The notes beneath the pieces are model-generated. The model was not told the DNA's origin. It did no database searches and saw only the letters and a list, made by a program, of their open reading frames with translations. Below are positions 1 to 9,732 of a stretch of 64,000 bases of DNA, piece after piece. Where the stretch lies: NCBI GenBank assembly GCA_025642065.1, contig JAODUP010000093.1, positions 496,001 through 560,000 of the forward strand, written 5' to 3'. Origin of the DNA: Paralvinella palmiformis. Its lineage: Eukaryota; Annelida; Polychaeta; Terebellida; Alvinellidae. Within the stretch, counting starts at the first letter, position 1. Every line of letters begins with the position of its first letter. Both the position numbers and the translations under genes were made by a program.

Positions 1-17
1 TATATATATATATATAT
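1..17. repeat. (TA)n microsatellite at window edge
   Basis: The window opens inside a TA dinucleotide run, so its true length is unknown. Confidence 0.9.
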
Positions 18-900
18 CCATCCTGACCAATACAGGGCGGCTGTCAACTACAGCTGGTTATACTGTAGTGCTTTATGGCATGTCTCTGGTAATGGATTCA
101 TTAATGTAACTGTTAACATAGGATGACAGACACAGAAACACACTGTCAGGCTATTAATGGAATGAAGGGGGGGGGGGGTTCGGAGTCAACCGTTTACCCA
201 AACAGATATCTGCCGATGATTACTGTCATTGTTAAGGAAATCTTGGAAGTTTTACCTATTCTTCTTAGTTGTATTGATCTTGATGAAGATTGATCAAATA
301 AATTCACTGACGTTGTAATGAGAATGTGTATAATTTTCCGTAACGTCACGAAGTTATTCAATACATTTGTACACAAAAACAAATCACATTGTTCGGTTTA
401 TCATTTGATATAATTGGCTAGAGCCATCAGCTGGTGTGAGAGGTGGTCCTCGCTGTCAATCTTTTCCCATGATTCAACAGATATACATTATGTGAGCACA
501 ATTCACATAGTCTTCGAATTTGACAACAAAATTGTATCGCCATTTCCAGTTGTAGACATACAAATTGTCAGTTTAAAAAAAAAATTAAATACATCTTATC
601 CTGAAAATAGGATAACATTCCTTTAATGCCACAAATGGTTCCGACTTCTAATTGTGTGAACACTAGATATAATTTTCAGTTATATTGATTTTTCTCAATC
701 TCACGACACACTTAAATCTGATTCATCACATTATGTATAATCATTATTTTAGGCTATTCTAGAATATCATCACGCTTTTAGGCGATGATTATTTGGTTGA
801 ACGCATGATAGCTTAATGATCGATAACTCAATAGTTGAATATCACATGTTGAAATATGTTTAATAAGCATTGAATAAGGTGACTTACTGATTTGAATTCT
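18..900. other. non-coding stretch, nothing recognised
   Basis: A+T-rich sequence with no reading frame that looks coding and no paired splice signals. A 12-base G run lies at 167-178. Confidence 0.5.
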
Positions 901-902
901 GA

Positions 903-1100
903 CTATTTAGCAGCCTTAATGACACTTCTGTTGTAGTAATCCATTGTATTGCCAGGTGATAGTATCGGGTTTGTCATCAGAAACTCACCGACTGGTGGGA
1001 AGTGATACGGCATAAAGTTAGACATGTTAGCACCATTAAGTTGGCATCCTCTAAGGAGCACTCTTGCCGTGTCAGTTTTCCTGTCATTGTAAAAGCTTTC
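903..1100 (-). CDS. candidate coding segment, unknown protein
   Basis: Read on the minus strand, 65 codons are open between a TGA (1103-1101) and a TAG (905-903). The product has a protein-like mix rich in Phe, Pro, Tyr and Asn, including MSNFMPYHFPPVGEF, unlike the low-complexity products of the surrounding A+T-rich DNA. Inside it, CCAGTCG|GTGAGTTT (exon end at 989) is a strong donor match, so the real exon may stop there in phase 1, with the remainder intronic. I see no clear polypyrimidine acceptor upstream, which weakens the call. I recognise no family. It could be a chance open frame in a locally G+C-richer stretch. Confidence 0.25.
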   Translation of the reverse strand, partial: ESFYNDRKTDTARVLLRGCQLNGANMSNFMPYHFPPVGEFLMTNPILSPGNTMDYYNRSVIKAAK

Positions 1101-1600
1101 TCACTTCCTACAGAACGCCTTTGAGGCAGACGTCACTGTCACCGTGATCGCCGGCATATAGTGTTGCATCACTTAGGCTGGCACATTGTCGGCGTTGACT
1201 CTCTCCGTCCACGCATTGGGAAGTGGCCCGTCATATAACCGATGAATGACAGCACGTTTACATGAGAAAGTTCCCTTTCGAGCAGTATTCAGATTGCTCG
1301 CCGCTCTCGCTCAGATAACTGCACAGACGTGACAATGTCCAGACCGATACTTCCAGTGTCCAGCCATCTAGTCATCAGGCGGTTTTTTGCTAGGCACCTT
1401 TGCCCATTTGCCTGAGGTGTGTCATAATATTATTGGGTTTAGCGTCGGCAAATAAGATTAGAGCCGCGATGAGAGGGCGGCAACGATGCGTCTCTGTGCT
1501 CAGTGCCAGAGAGGATGCCGTAATGGTACTAGAATGAATTGCCGCCATCCGCCGAAGGAAGTAGCAGAGGATTATGGGATATGGTATTGTCCACTCTTTT
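1100..1600. promoter_or_regulatory. G+C-richer island with promoter-like motifs
   Basis: This stretch has more CpG than its surroundings. It carries a YY1-like GCCGCCATCC (1541-1550) followed by an ETS-like AGGAAGT (1556-1562), an arrangement common near animal promoters. On the minus strand a 52-codon frame starts with good context at 1548 (AUG in GGATGGCGG) and stops at 1392-1390. No family is recognised, so this could be a short leader ORF, a first exon or chance. Direction of transcription cannot be decided from sequence alone. Confidence 0.2.
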
Positions 1601-2520
1601 GTTGTGGTGACAAGCTTCCTTCCTTTTCATATTTTGCTTCCATCTGTTAGAGGAAGTGCATACGTATAAATACCAAATGGAAAACAACCCTTTCTCTATC
1701 GGCTGTGTATGTCAGTAGGGGTTTATCATTCAGACTTGGCACATGAAACATATGAATATATTAAAATGAGATTTTTATACTGACAAGCCTGCCTGCATGG
1801 AGGAATATGGAGCAATTATTTTGTAGTCCGTAGCCTTTTCAGGTGATTTTAATAACAATGATTTTTATTGACACCATTAGTCACTCTGTCATTAATACCT
1901 TACAAGTTATATAAAATACGGGCATTTTGTGGGTCCAAAGATCGTAATAAATTTGCGTATACACTGATCACTTTCAGCTAGTCAGCTTGTGTTGATATTA
2001 ACAGAGCCGAATATTCACGAGGGTGTCATATATGATACCGAGTGTTGTTCAGGATCTAAATTTCTGTGTGTGCGCAATTAAAACATTTACGCGTATTAAT
2101 TTGTAAAATGGCTGGAATTAGTCTTATTTACGCGTATTAATAATGAACTGTACGCTTCAAAGTAAGATGAAAATGTCCAAAGAATCGTTTTCAGCAGATT
2201 ATGTGAATTAGAGAATATGTGAATAGCAACAGTGTCAGACCGACTCACGGACAATGATGAATTGTAGCATTACTTATTATGACAAATATCATCACTCCGA
2301 CATCAACGCCGTCGTGGTGTAGCCGATTCTTGGTGGTACGTCATCTCTAGCCCGGTTCGTCATCCCCTACCTTCGCCTGGACATCTATCGCTGCCAGTGT
2401 CCATCCAGGCATGGTTAAAGCTCTCCGACAATCATTTTATGGTTTTCGTCTCTTGTGACATACATTGACGTGCTCCCTAACTCGGCGTGCCACCGTTAAT
2501 TGGGATAATTGTAGCTCTCA
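1601..2520. other. non-coding stretch with a short direct repeat
   Basis: No gene signal. It contains an exact 16-bp direct repeat, ATTTACGCGTATTAAT, at 2085-2100 and 2126-2141. The rest is A+T-rich unique-looking sequence, becoming more G+C-rich after about 2280. Confidence 0.5.
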
Positions 2521-2528
2521 CCGCGCGT

Positions 2529-2560
2529 TGGTGTGTGTGTGTGTGTGTGTGGGGGGGGGG
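2529..2560. repeat. (GT)n followed by poly-G
   Basis: A GT run of about 11 units passes directly into ten G residues (2551-2560). Confidence 0.9.
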
Positions 2561-2608
2561 TTATAACGTCTCCCTAACGGCTTCTCTGCTCACCTTTTGC
2601 ATTTCAGT

Positions 2609-2644
2609 GCTGTACTGAGCCCGACTCATATCGCTTGGCGTCGG
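2609..2644 (+). CDS. candidate short internal exon, unknown gene
   Basis: A textbook acceptor precedes it: a branchpoint-like CTAAC, a pyrimidine-rich tract, then TTTCAG ending at 2608. The following bases are open in phase 0 (CCTEPDSYRLAS), and TCG|GTAATG after 2644 is a plausible donor. If the donor is not used, the same frame stays open for 29 residues and ends at a TAA as a possible terminal exon. On the other strand the same place carries a strong donor (AAG|GTGAGC), so the strand is ambiguous. No family is recognised. Confidence 0.2.
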
Positions 2645-3900
2645 TAATGAAATGCGACATAATGGAGGATGGAAAAATTAAAGAACGTCGTATCTAACAT
2701 GACAGCGGTATTTGGCCGGGCGGTACAAGTCACGACGAAAGGGAAGCCTTACGGGGTGTTGAGTCACACTTGGCCCGTAGCTTTCCCCGGCTCCGTGGCA
2801 GGTGGCGTGGCGCACTGCCTGCCAGCAACTTGGTGGTCTTCGGCAGAAATTGCCTGGAGATGGCATTCTTCACTTCTTGGTTTAATTTAGCTCCAAGCAT
2901 CCCACACGATACCCAATAAATGTGCTATATTTGTGAGAAGGTGTGTGTATATGTGACATTGTTCCTACAATATAAAGCGGGCAGTTGGGTTAAATATGGG
3001 CATCATAGTCAAGTTGGCATCTCGTACGCATGCGTGCTCATACGCATACACACACACGCATGTTTAATGATGATGTCTGCGCAGAGACGACTAATACTTA
3101 TTTGGTGACATTTTTAGTTACTTTCATTTAGTCACATAACGCTTAAACTGTGTTCTTGTCGTTAAACATTTGGCTAAATGAACGCGCAAGGTCACCAGCT
3201 TACATTGATGGAATCATAGTTTTAGCTCAGTTCATTGATGGACTCACTAGATAAAGATATGCAGTCAACAGGAGTGTCAACTTGTCCCTTTAATTGTTTA
3301 AATCTCCAGTGGCTTTCTCCGTCATTCTAGCTCGGTCAGGTTCAACACTAAAGGTGTGATGAAATTAAACGTTGTATCAGTATTGGGTATGTTATGTAGA
3401 CTATAAAAAATGTTATATTTAGAAACACAGGCAGTAACCACGGTCGAGTCAAACTCCTAGTAAATTTGTTGTTGCACGATTAGATATACGGATATACGGA
3501 TTAGAAGTAGCCATACGAAGCTTGGAAGTAATCCACCATGGTACACCTGGCTCGGCCTACTCGGTAAAAACATTGTGGTAATTAGTCAAGCAGGTAGACA
3601 TATGGGGAGGTTATAAACCCAATAGTCAATATGTTTTAGTGGGCGTTGAATTATGTAAAAAGTCTACGGTGCAAGGTATACATGATTGAATTGAATATGT
3701 TATTGTTTTGCTTAGCACACAAGCTGATCACACTTGGAATCATATGATCGAGTTGGCTACTACCAAGAGAAATAAGCTAATCAAGTCGAAGTCTTTGATT
3801 GAAGACTAAAACATTCTGCAGAAACTGATACAACACTGGCATTCGCTCTCAAGACCTGGATATCTCCAGCACAGTGAGCTACGAGTTGCACCATGAGACT
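2645..3900. other. non-coding stretch, G+C-rich to about 2880 then ordinary
   Basis: The segment to about 2880 is CpG-containing with opposing open frames of about 60-70 codons, typical of chance in G+C-richer DNA. Past that point no coding or repeat signal is recognised. Confidence 0.4.
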
Positions 3901-3928
3901 CCCCTCCCGCAACTTGGTTCTGATCCTC

Positions 3929-3941
3929 TGTGTGTGCGCGC

Positions 3942-3987
<46 letters not shown>

Positions 3988-3995
3988 GGGGGGGG
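3929..3995. repeat. compound microsatellite (TG)(CG)(TA)(GA)(G)
   Basis: Consecutive TG/CG, TA (about 3945-3972), GA (3973-3987) and G (3987-3995) runs abut one another. The overlapping open frames encode only Tyr-Ile, Arg-Glu or Leu-Ser runs and are artefacts of the repeat. Confidence 0.9.
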
Positions 3996-4160
3996 CATGT
4001 GTCCAAGTTGGTTTACATTGATTCCAGGTTTTATTATTTTCTTGTGACACCGTCCTTGTCCTATAGGGGAGGCCATAAGTGCTTTCTTAATCGTGCTGAG
4101 TTTATCTTGCTCTCTCCTGTTGCCATAACAATGACGTTACTAATGGATTTGTTTCCTTAG

Positions 4161-4305
4161 CGATGATACGCCGAAGATCGATACCTTCAAGCCTATCTGG
4201 TCATCGGAAACGATTTCACCTGTTAGCCAGCGATGTGTCCGGGATAGGCTGGCTTTTACCTGGCGCAGTGTTAGTCTCTCCGCGCCCAATGTCGTCATCT
4301 CATGA
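4161..4305 (+). CDS. candidate terminal exon, unknown gene
   Basis: A TACTAAT branchpoint-like sequence, then a T-rich tract and CCTTAG (ending 4160), make a strong acceptor. After one base completing a split codon, 47 codons are open up to a TGA at 4303-4305, starting DDTPKIDTFKPIWSSE. The composition looks protein-like and this stretch is more G+C-rich than its flanks. Against it: no polyadenylation signal nearby, no recognised family, and the opposite strand also has an 80-codon open frame here. Chance remains quite possible. Confidence 0.25.
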
Positions 4306-4774
4306 ATATTAAACGCACCGCATAGAAGCGAAGGCCTCGTATCGGAAATGGTCACGTGGCCAAGATATGAGAGGGTGTTCACACGTTGGATGGTCAGCTT
4401 TTGAAGCCCATTTTAATTCTTCTGTAAAGTTGCCAGCACTAAGCTCGATACTTATTCGCTCTCCAAATAACAAAACCTGTGCTGATGCAGCAACATTAAC
4501 GCATTAATAGGTGTTATCAAACACCCGTAACGTTTATTGTGTGTCCTACTTATCCTGGTCTTGAGCATACAAACTCAAACTTGTATTTGGCATATTGTTC
4601 ATATTACAGACAATTAACCAAAATGCATACTGAACATTATATTTTCACATAACTATTTGCTATATTTACATGCATAATAGGTTCGTTATCGTATACACCA
4701 ATCATCAAAATTAGGTCAGCTTCCTGATTTGTGTGTGTATATGTGTGTGTGTGTTTTACGTAAATTTTTGTTCA

Positions 4775-4905
4775 GACAGTAGAATAAATGGGCCAAATGA
4801 CCCCAAAAGGCGAGGCGAATGATGAAACACCTTTTAGGCTTTAGCAGACCTATATTCAAACAGCGGTGCTATTGACCAAACGCATTACCGGTTACTCGAT
4901 TCAGG
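4775..4905 (-). mobile_element. SINE copy (tRNA-derived family), diverged
   Basis: Read on the minus strand it aligns by eye with the full copy at 35173: a GGTAATGCGTTTGG..GTTTGAAT head remnant, then AGGTGTTTCATC, then GGCCCATTT. It is diverged and lacks the (ATC)n tail. It is the only minus-strand member I found in the window. Confidence 0.6.
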
Positions 4906-4912
4906 CGTCCTG

Positions 4913-4968
4913 CATTGTGTGTGCGCGCGCGTGCGTACGTACGTGTGTGTTTGTGTGTGTGTGTGTGA
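4913..4968. repeat. (GT)/(GC)/(ACGT) alternating microsatellite
   Basis: An alternating purine-pyrimidine run with a GCGCGC core and a CGTACGTACG segment, followed by (GT)n. This type of sequence can adopt Z-DNA. Confidence 0.85.
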
Positions 4969-4989
4969 ACTACGTGCATATTTGTGAAT

Positions 4990-6840
4990 ATGAGTTAAAA
5001 ACTATCGTCATGCTACATTGTTGAGTGTGACTGAGATAATAATCCGCGTGTTGTTATCTAACCCGTGGTGTTTTAACATCGATTTTTTTAAACTGGTGTC
5101 ATCCTTATTCACTGATCTGTTACCACAGACATTGTTAATACAGTTCAATTCGTCAGCTCAACTTAGTTAGCAGATGGAACGAACCCTTGTAGGTTTTTTT
5201 TTAGTAAAGTTCAAGTCAATGATCAGCTTCATGTTGTCTTTTTGACAAATGTCATACTGGAGATTAGTTGGACTCTCTTGATATATTTAGTGATGAGCTA
5301 AGAGACAGGGCTAGTTTTTCATAAAATGTTTATGGCTGATCATTTAAATGTATACATATACCAACATTATATAATTCCTGAATGAGGAAAGTATAATTTG
5401 AATGTCATAACCAGATAATGTGATTCCCGATGAACATGTGTGATCTAGTTCTCAGCAAGTCGTATAGTTAGGCTTGTTATGTGATGAACTACCGTCTGGC
5501 GGCTTGCTCTCATAAAATCACACTACGACCCACAAGAGATCAACAAAAGCAACATTTTTCTTCACACCAGCTCAAAGAACGTCCAGTTATTTCCTGATTC
5601 CAGCATAATGGATTTGGCATCACTGTATCAGACCTTGATTGATAGCTGGACCTGAGTAAACAATTTAGACATTACTATCGCTTAACATTACACACGAATA
5701 ATCCTAGTTTCAGTTTCTGTTTCACTAAAAATGAGTCATTTAAAGGCTGGCTTGACCGGCACATAAACTGGCCACTCTTTGATGATTATTTGTAGGTTGA
5801 TCTGAATAATTGAGGTCACAGATCACATGGTGTGTGGTCATTTTCCGACAGCTTCACCGACCAGACCGATCAATTTATATGGCAGCAGGGTTCTGCTTAA
5901 AGGATCATGGCAAATAAGCGCCTGATTCATTCTAATGGATGCAACCGCAAAATATCATAAAATTCTCCATTTCCTTTATGGTCAGACTGCGAATTGGAGA
6001 CAAGTAATCGATTCAGCCAACAATGGCAAATGAAGTAAATGGAAGCTTTGGCTAGATTGGAAACAATACGCTAATTGTCTAAATGTTGGTACGTTACATG
6101 ATGATCAATGATATCTCTTTCACGGTCAGTAACATTGCTAATGGCTTTTAATCACAATATCCAACATTGTAACATTATTATATTATCTCTTAGGCTACAC
6201 TGATGGATAAATAACTAGTTAGGTTGAGTTCTCGTTCTAATTAGTTCATTACTTATCAAAGTAACGTATCCAGGTAAAAGATCCATGTGGATCCCAGTGT
6301 TCCTATTCTATAATATCCGTTGTCCATTTGTGGGACTGGCAACTTCCATGTTTTAGGGTTCCCCTGTTCTTGCTGGGGTGGAGGGAGGGCTTGGCGATGT
6401 GTGCCCAGATCGAGCATAAAGCTACGCCTCAATTACTGGACGTTGGTCGGCGTCGTAATAAATTCTGATCACTTAGGGCCGTGTAAGTGGAGGAATCGTG
6501 CCTTCGCTTGATGGATTATGGCCGAGTAATGTACCAACGTCCAACATCTGTCTTCGGTCTGTTCATTTTTCCTCATCAGACTTGTCGTACCCATAAGAAC
6601 GTTAGGAAGTGATTTGGCTAGATGGTGATGGAGCTCTCATAGCCTAGTGTCAGGGTGTCTCCGTACTATGGAGCAATGCCGGAAGAATGAATTAACCTGG
6701 ACCACGAGCACAAATGTAAATAATCCACAAAAGACTAAGCAATGGCTGTCCTAGGCCACATGGTAAATGACTAATTGGTATATAACTTCATTCTCTACAA
6801 AATGGCCATCTGTTATTTGGTTTTTGCTCTTTTTGTCTTA
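4990..6840. other. non-coding stretch, nothing recognised
   Basis: No coding, repeat or RNA gene signal. About 5480-6080 is more complex and holds motifs of the kind seen in enhancers (AACAATGG, TTGATTGATAG), but such short matches carry little weight. Confidence 0.45.
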
Positions 6841-6885
6841 GCGTGTGTGTGTGTGTGTGTGTGTGTGTCTCTCTGTGTGTGTGTT
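6841..6885. repeat. (GT)n interrupted by CT
   Basis: A GT run with a short CTCTCT interruption. Confidence 0.9.
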
Positions 6886-8160
6886 GAATCAGACTGATAG
6901 TCGTTGCAGAGATTTGCAATCCCAGTTGTGAGTTTACTTTAGGTTCTGAATATAGACAGCTGATTTGATCTGTGACCATAAACATGAAGTGGGAGGAAGG
7001 AGTGAAATGGTGATGATATGATTTATGTCAGCTGGATGTACTTCATTGCTCAGTCAGAGTACTTGAGAGCAACCATCACGTGGTAAAATGAGCTATTCCG
7101 CTCCGCTGGAGGTAGCCATGTCAGACACGTAAGATGGTTCGTCTAATACATATCTATGTATGTTTGTTCAAGTCACCAACGACCAGGACGCTTTATTTAA
7201 GCCACAAGGAGATTACTGGACATTTCTAGCCAGAAAGTCGGTCACAGACATACTGCACTGAGCCATAAGAACCAGTTTAGTCAAGTACACATCCACTTTA
7301 AATAAATTGACATTCTGATTGGTGATGATCAAACACTGCTACTGAACTGTATCATGACAATTCGTCACCTGAGCTGGTGATGCTATATGAGCAAATATAC
7401 AAGATAATAATCACTGCGGTGGCTGTTCCCAATAGGCGACAGCCAATGGTCTCTACCCTAAATTTCAATAGAGAGAGAGAGAGAGATAAAGAGTAATCAC
7501 TGTGAAGGTTCTCTCTCTGAATTCATTATGGAAGGGGAAAGAAGCCTTCACCTATACCATTATAGGAAGTGTTCTAACAGAACCAAGTTTTAAATAAATT
7601 TTGTCAACATATTATTGTAAAGATACATTTATATTTATGGCTTATATCATGACATATTCGAGTGTGCTTGAATATAGGGTTTGCCGCGAAACAATACTCT
7701 TCTCATTGTGGAGCTTTCCTGCTTGAACATTATTAATATGACAGGGCAAGAGATGTGTTAGTGGGCTTTGTGACTAAAATATCATATTTACTGGCATCAG
7801 TTTTAAAGAATGTTTGGTTTGTCATAATTAGGAACAAGATTCACCCACTTAATAAATGTATTACTTAAGTCTGAACAAAAATACAACTAACTAATTATAT
7901 ATTTGAAATAAATAAGTTGATCATAAATATAGCCACAATATCTTATAGATGGTTAAAGCAGTTGAAATAAATGTAGACTTTGGACAAAAGCTAATTAAAT
8001 TGAACGTGAAGTATATAATACATAATTTATGATTCATTAATAATAATATTCTTGAAAAATTAAATATGTTTTGGCACTGACCTAATCCTACATCTTTGTT
8101 TTATTTTTACAGGTATGTATGATTAAGTAGCGCTTATCTATATCTGATTAGTGGTGTGCC
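6886..8160. other. non-coding stretch
   Basis: A short (GA)n lies at about 7471-7486. Near 8093-8166 strong splice-like signals (TTTTTACAG then CAACAG|GTAGGT) bracket about 54 bases, but every frame is stopped, so it is not a coding exon. Confidence 0.45.
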
Positions 8161-8167
8161 AACAGGT

Positions 8168-8169
<2 letters not shown>

Positions 8170-8202
<33 letters not shown>
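8170..8202. repeat. (TA)n microsatellite
   Basis: About 16 TA units. Confidence 0.9.
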
Positions 8203-8203
<1 letters not shown>

Positions 8204-8282
8204 TAACCTGAGACTTAATTTTTTTTGTTATTCTTGAATACATCCGTACATAACGTATTAGTGCGTTTACTCTTGGTTCAGA

Positions 8283-8342
8283 GCACACACACAAATACAC
8301 ACAACGCGCGCGTGTGTGTGTGTGTACGTGTGTGTGTGCGTG
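8283..8342. repeat. (CA)n(CG)n(GT)n self-complementary microsatellite
   Basis: A CA-rich arm, a CGCGCGCG centre and a GT arm follow one another, so the tract is its own imperfect inverted repeat. It could form a hairpin or Z-DNA. Confidence 0.85.
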
Positions 8343-8832
8343 TTACATGGAATAATTGCATTCTTAATTTTAAGTTACTTTATTAAAATAATATAGTACC
8401 ATTAACTTAGTTACTAGTTTGTTGTTGACGATGTCGTTTTTGTCACCACCGTTGTTACCAGCAGTGGTAGACTTGTTATAGAAGTATTGCAATTATTACT
8501 GAATAATATGATTGTTATATGTCACACAGTCATTAGTGATGATAGGATCTTTTGTAGTTGTGTGAACCTTTTGATCATGTCATGGACTGATATCATTTGT
8601 ATACAACAGCCATCAACCAACTTGCACTTAAATAATTCTACACATTCATTGATATTGTTAATGGTACTAAGTTAATCGTTATTGTTTGCTCTCTTTATAA
8701 TCAAAGCAGTCAGGCTGAATTGCACATTGTCATTTCCTTCAGCTATCAATCAATAAGATGGCGTTGTCATATGTTGTAAACAATATTCATCATCATTTGA
8801 TGTTCTTTAGATACTGTTTGATCATGAACAGG

Positions 8833-8878
<46 letters not shown>
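8833..8878. repeat. (TA)n(GT)n microsatellite
   Basis: A TA run followed by a GT run, abutting the palindromic element that starts at 8881. Confidence 0.9.
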
Positions 8879-8880
<2 letters not shown>

Positions 8881-8881
<1 letters not shown>

Positions 8882-9011
8882 AGTTAATCTGTATAATCAG
8901 GTAATATGTATAGTACCTGAAATATTCAGATAACACGTCTATTGCTAACTGAGAAAATTTCAGGTAATGCATTATTATTATAATTTAATATCTGATTATG
9001 CAGATTAACTG
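8881..9011. mobile_element. palindromic MITE, Tc1/mariner-like ends
   Basis: The left end CAGTTAATCTGTATAATCAG (8881-8900) is matched by its reverse complement at 8992-9011 with a single mismatch. TA dinucleotides flank both ends (8879-8880, 9012-9013). Ends beginning CAGT and a TA target duplication are typical of Tc1/mariner elements. Homology between arms continues inward (the AGGTA..TACCT blocks), so most of the 131 bp can fold on itself. There is no coding capacity. It sits directly against a (GT)n tract. Confidence 0.7.
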
Positions 9012-9013
9012 TA

Positions 9014-9664
9014 ACATATATACTTAAGTTTTAATTTTGATTGTCAGTATTTGATGGGGTTCTGACAGACTGTTGACTGCATTATAAATGTGGTATAGCT
9101 GTGAATTCAGTTCAGTCACAACTTTGAAACGGTTTCTTTCTGTCAATTGTGGCATTAATTAATTGCCGTGAATTTAAATATGGCCACCATTCTTGTCAGT
9201 GTATTGTTAGCTGATGGTCAGTTACTGGTAGCAGCAAATCAGTGTTATAGTAAGTAGAAAGCATAACAAATATAGTTTCTGATTAATATTAAAAAATATA
9301 ACACTTAATAGTTTTGGGAGCATTTTTTAACTTTGGATTCACACAAATCTGTAATAGAATCCTTAATGTAAGAAGAGCACTGTTCATGCTATCAGAACCA
9401 GAGTGAGCTAAAATATGAACAATTTCCAATATAATTGTAAATAAATTTCGCTGAATGTCAGCAATAATTCAGATTTTTAAATAAAGTGGCTGTGTTTTAA
9501 TCATCATCCCATAGCATTTACCTTTTCAGTATAACTTGGAGATCTTGTGAATTAGGTTACCTTCGTTTATTGTGATAAATTAGGTGTATTGTTTAGATAA
9601 TCAGACTGATTCTATAGAACATTACTGTAGTCTGGGTTTGATATTGTTTTCATCTTTGTATCAG
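9014..9664. other. non-coding stretch, A+T-rich
   Basis: Nothing recognised, apart from the pyrimidine-rich acceptor of the following exon candidate at its end. Confidence 0.45.
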
Positions 9665-9732
9665 TCCCTGCGATATGACACAGAGAAGGATTTAATACGT
9701 GATGTGCTAACAAGCCTACATAAACAACTCAG
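9665..9732 (+). CDS. candidate internal exon, unknown gene
   Basis: A T-rich tract ending TATCAG (9664) is a good acceptor, and CTCAG|GTATG after 9732 is a good donor. Only one frame is open between them: 22 complete codons plus two bases, beginning SLRYDTEKDLIRDVL. The product is charged and amphipathic, with spacing suggestive of a helix, unlike neighbouring low-complexity DNA. A second acceptor (GGTTTTAG, ending 9970) lies about 240 bp downstream; joined to it the frame would end after about 15 more codons. I recognise no family. The length is short enough that chance cannot be excluded. Confidence 0.3.

Noticed and set aside
3781..4160. Several overlapping frames with Tyr-Ile or Leu-Ser runs
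   Set aside because: Products of the compound microsatellite at 3929-3995.
8112..8166. Exon-like segment with strong splice motifs
   Set aside because: All three frames contain stops; at most a non-coding exon, with no other support.
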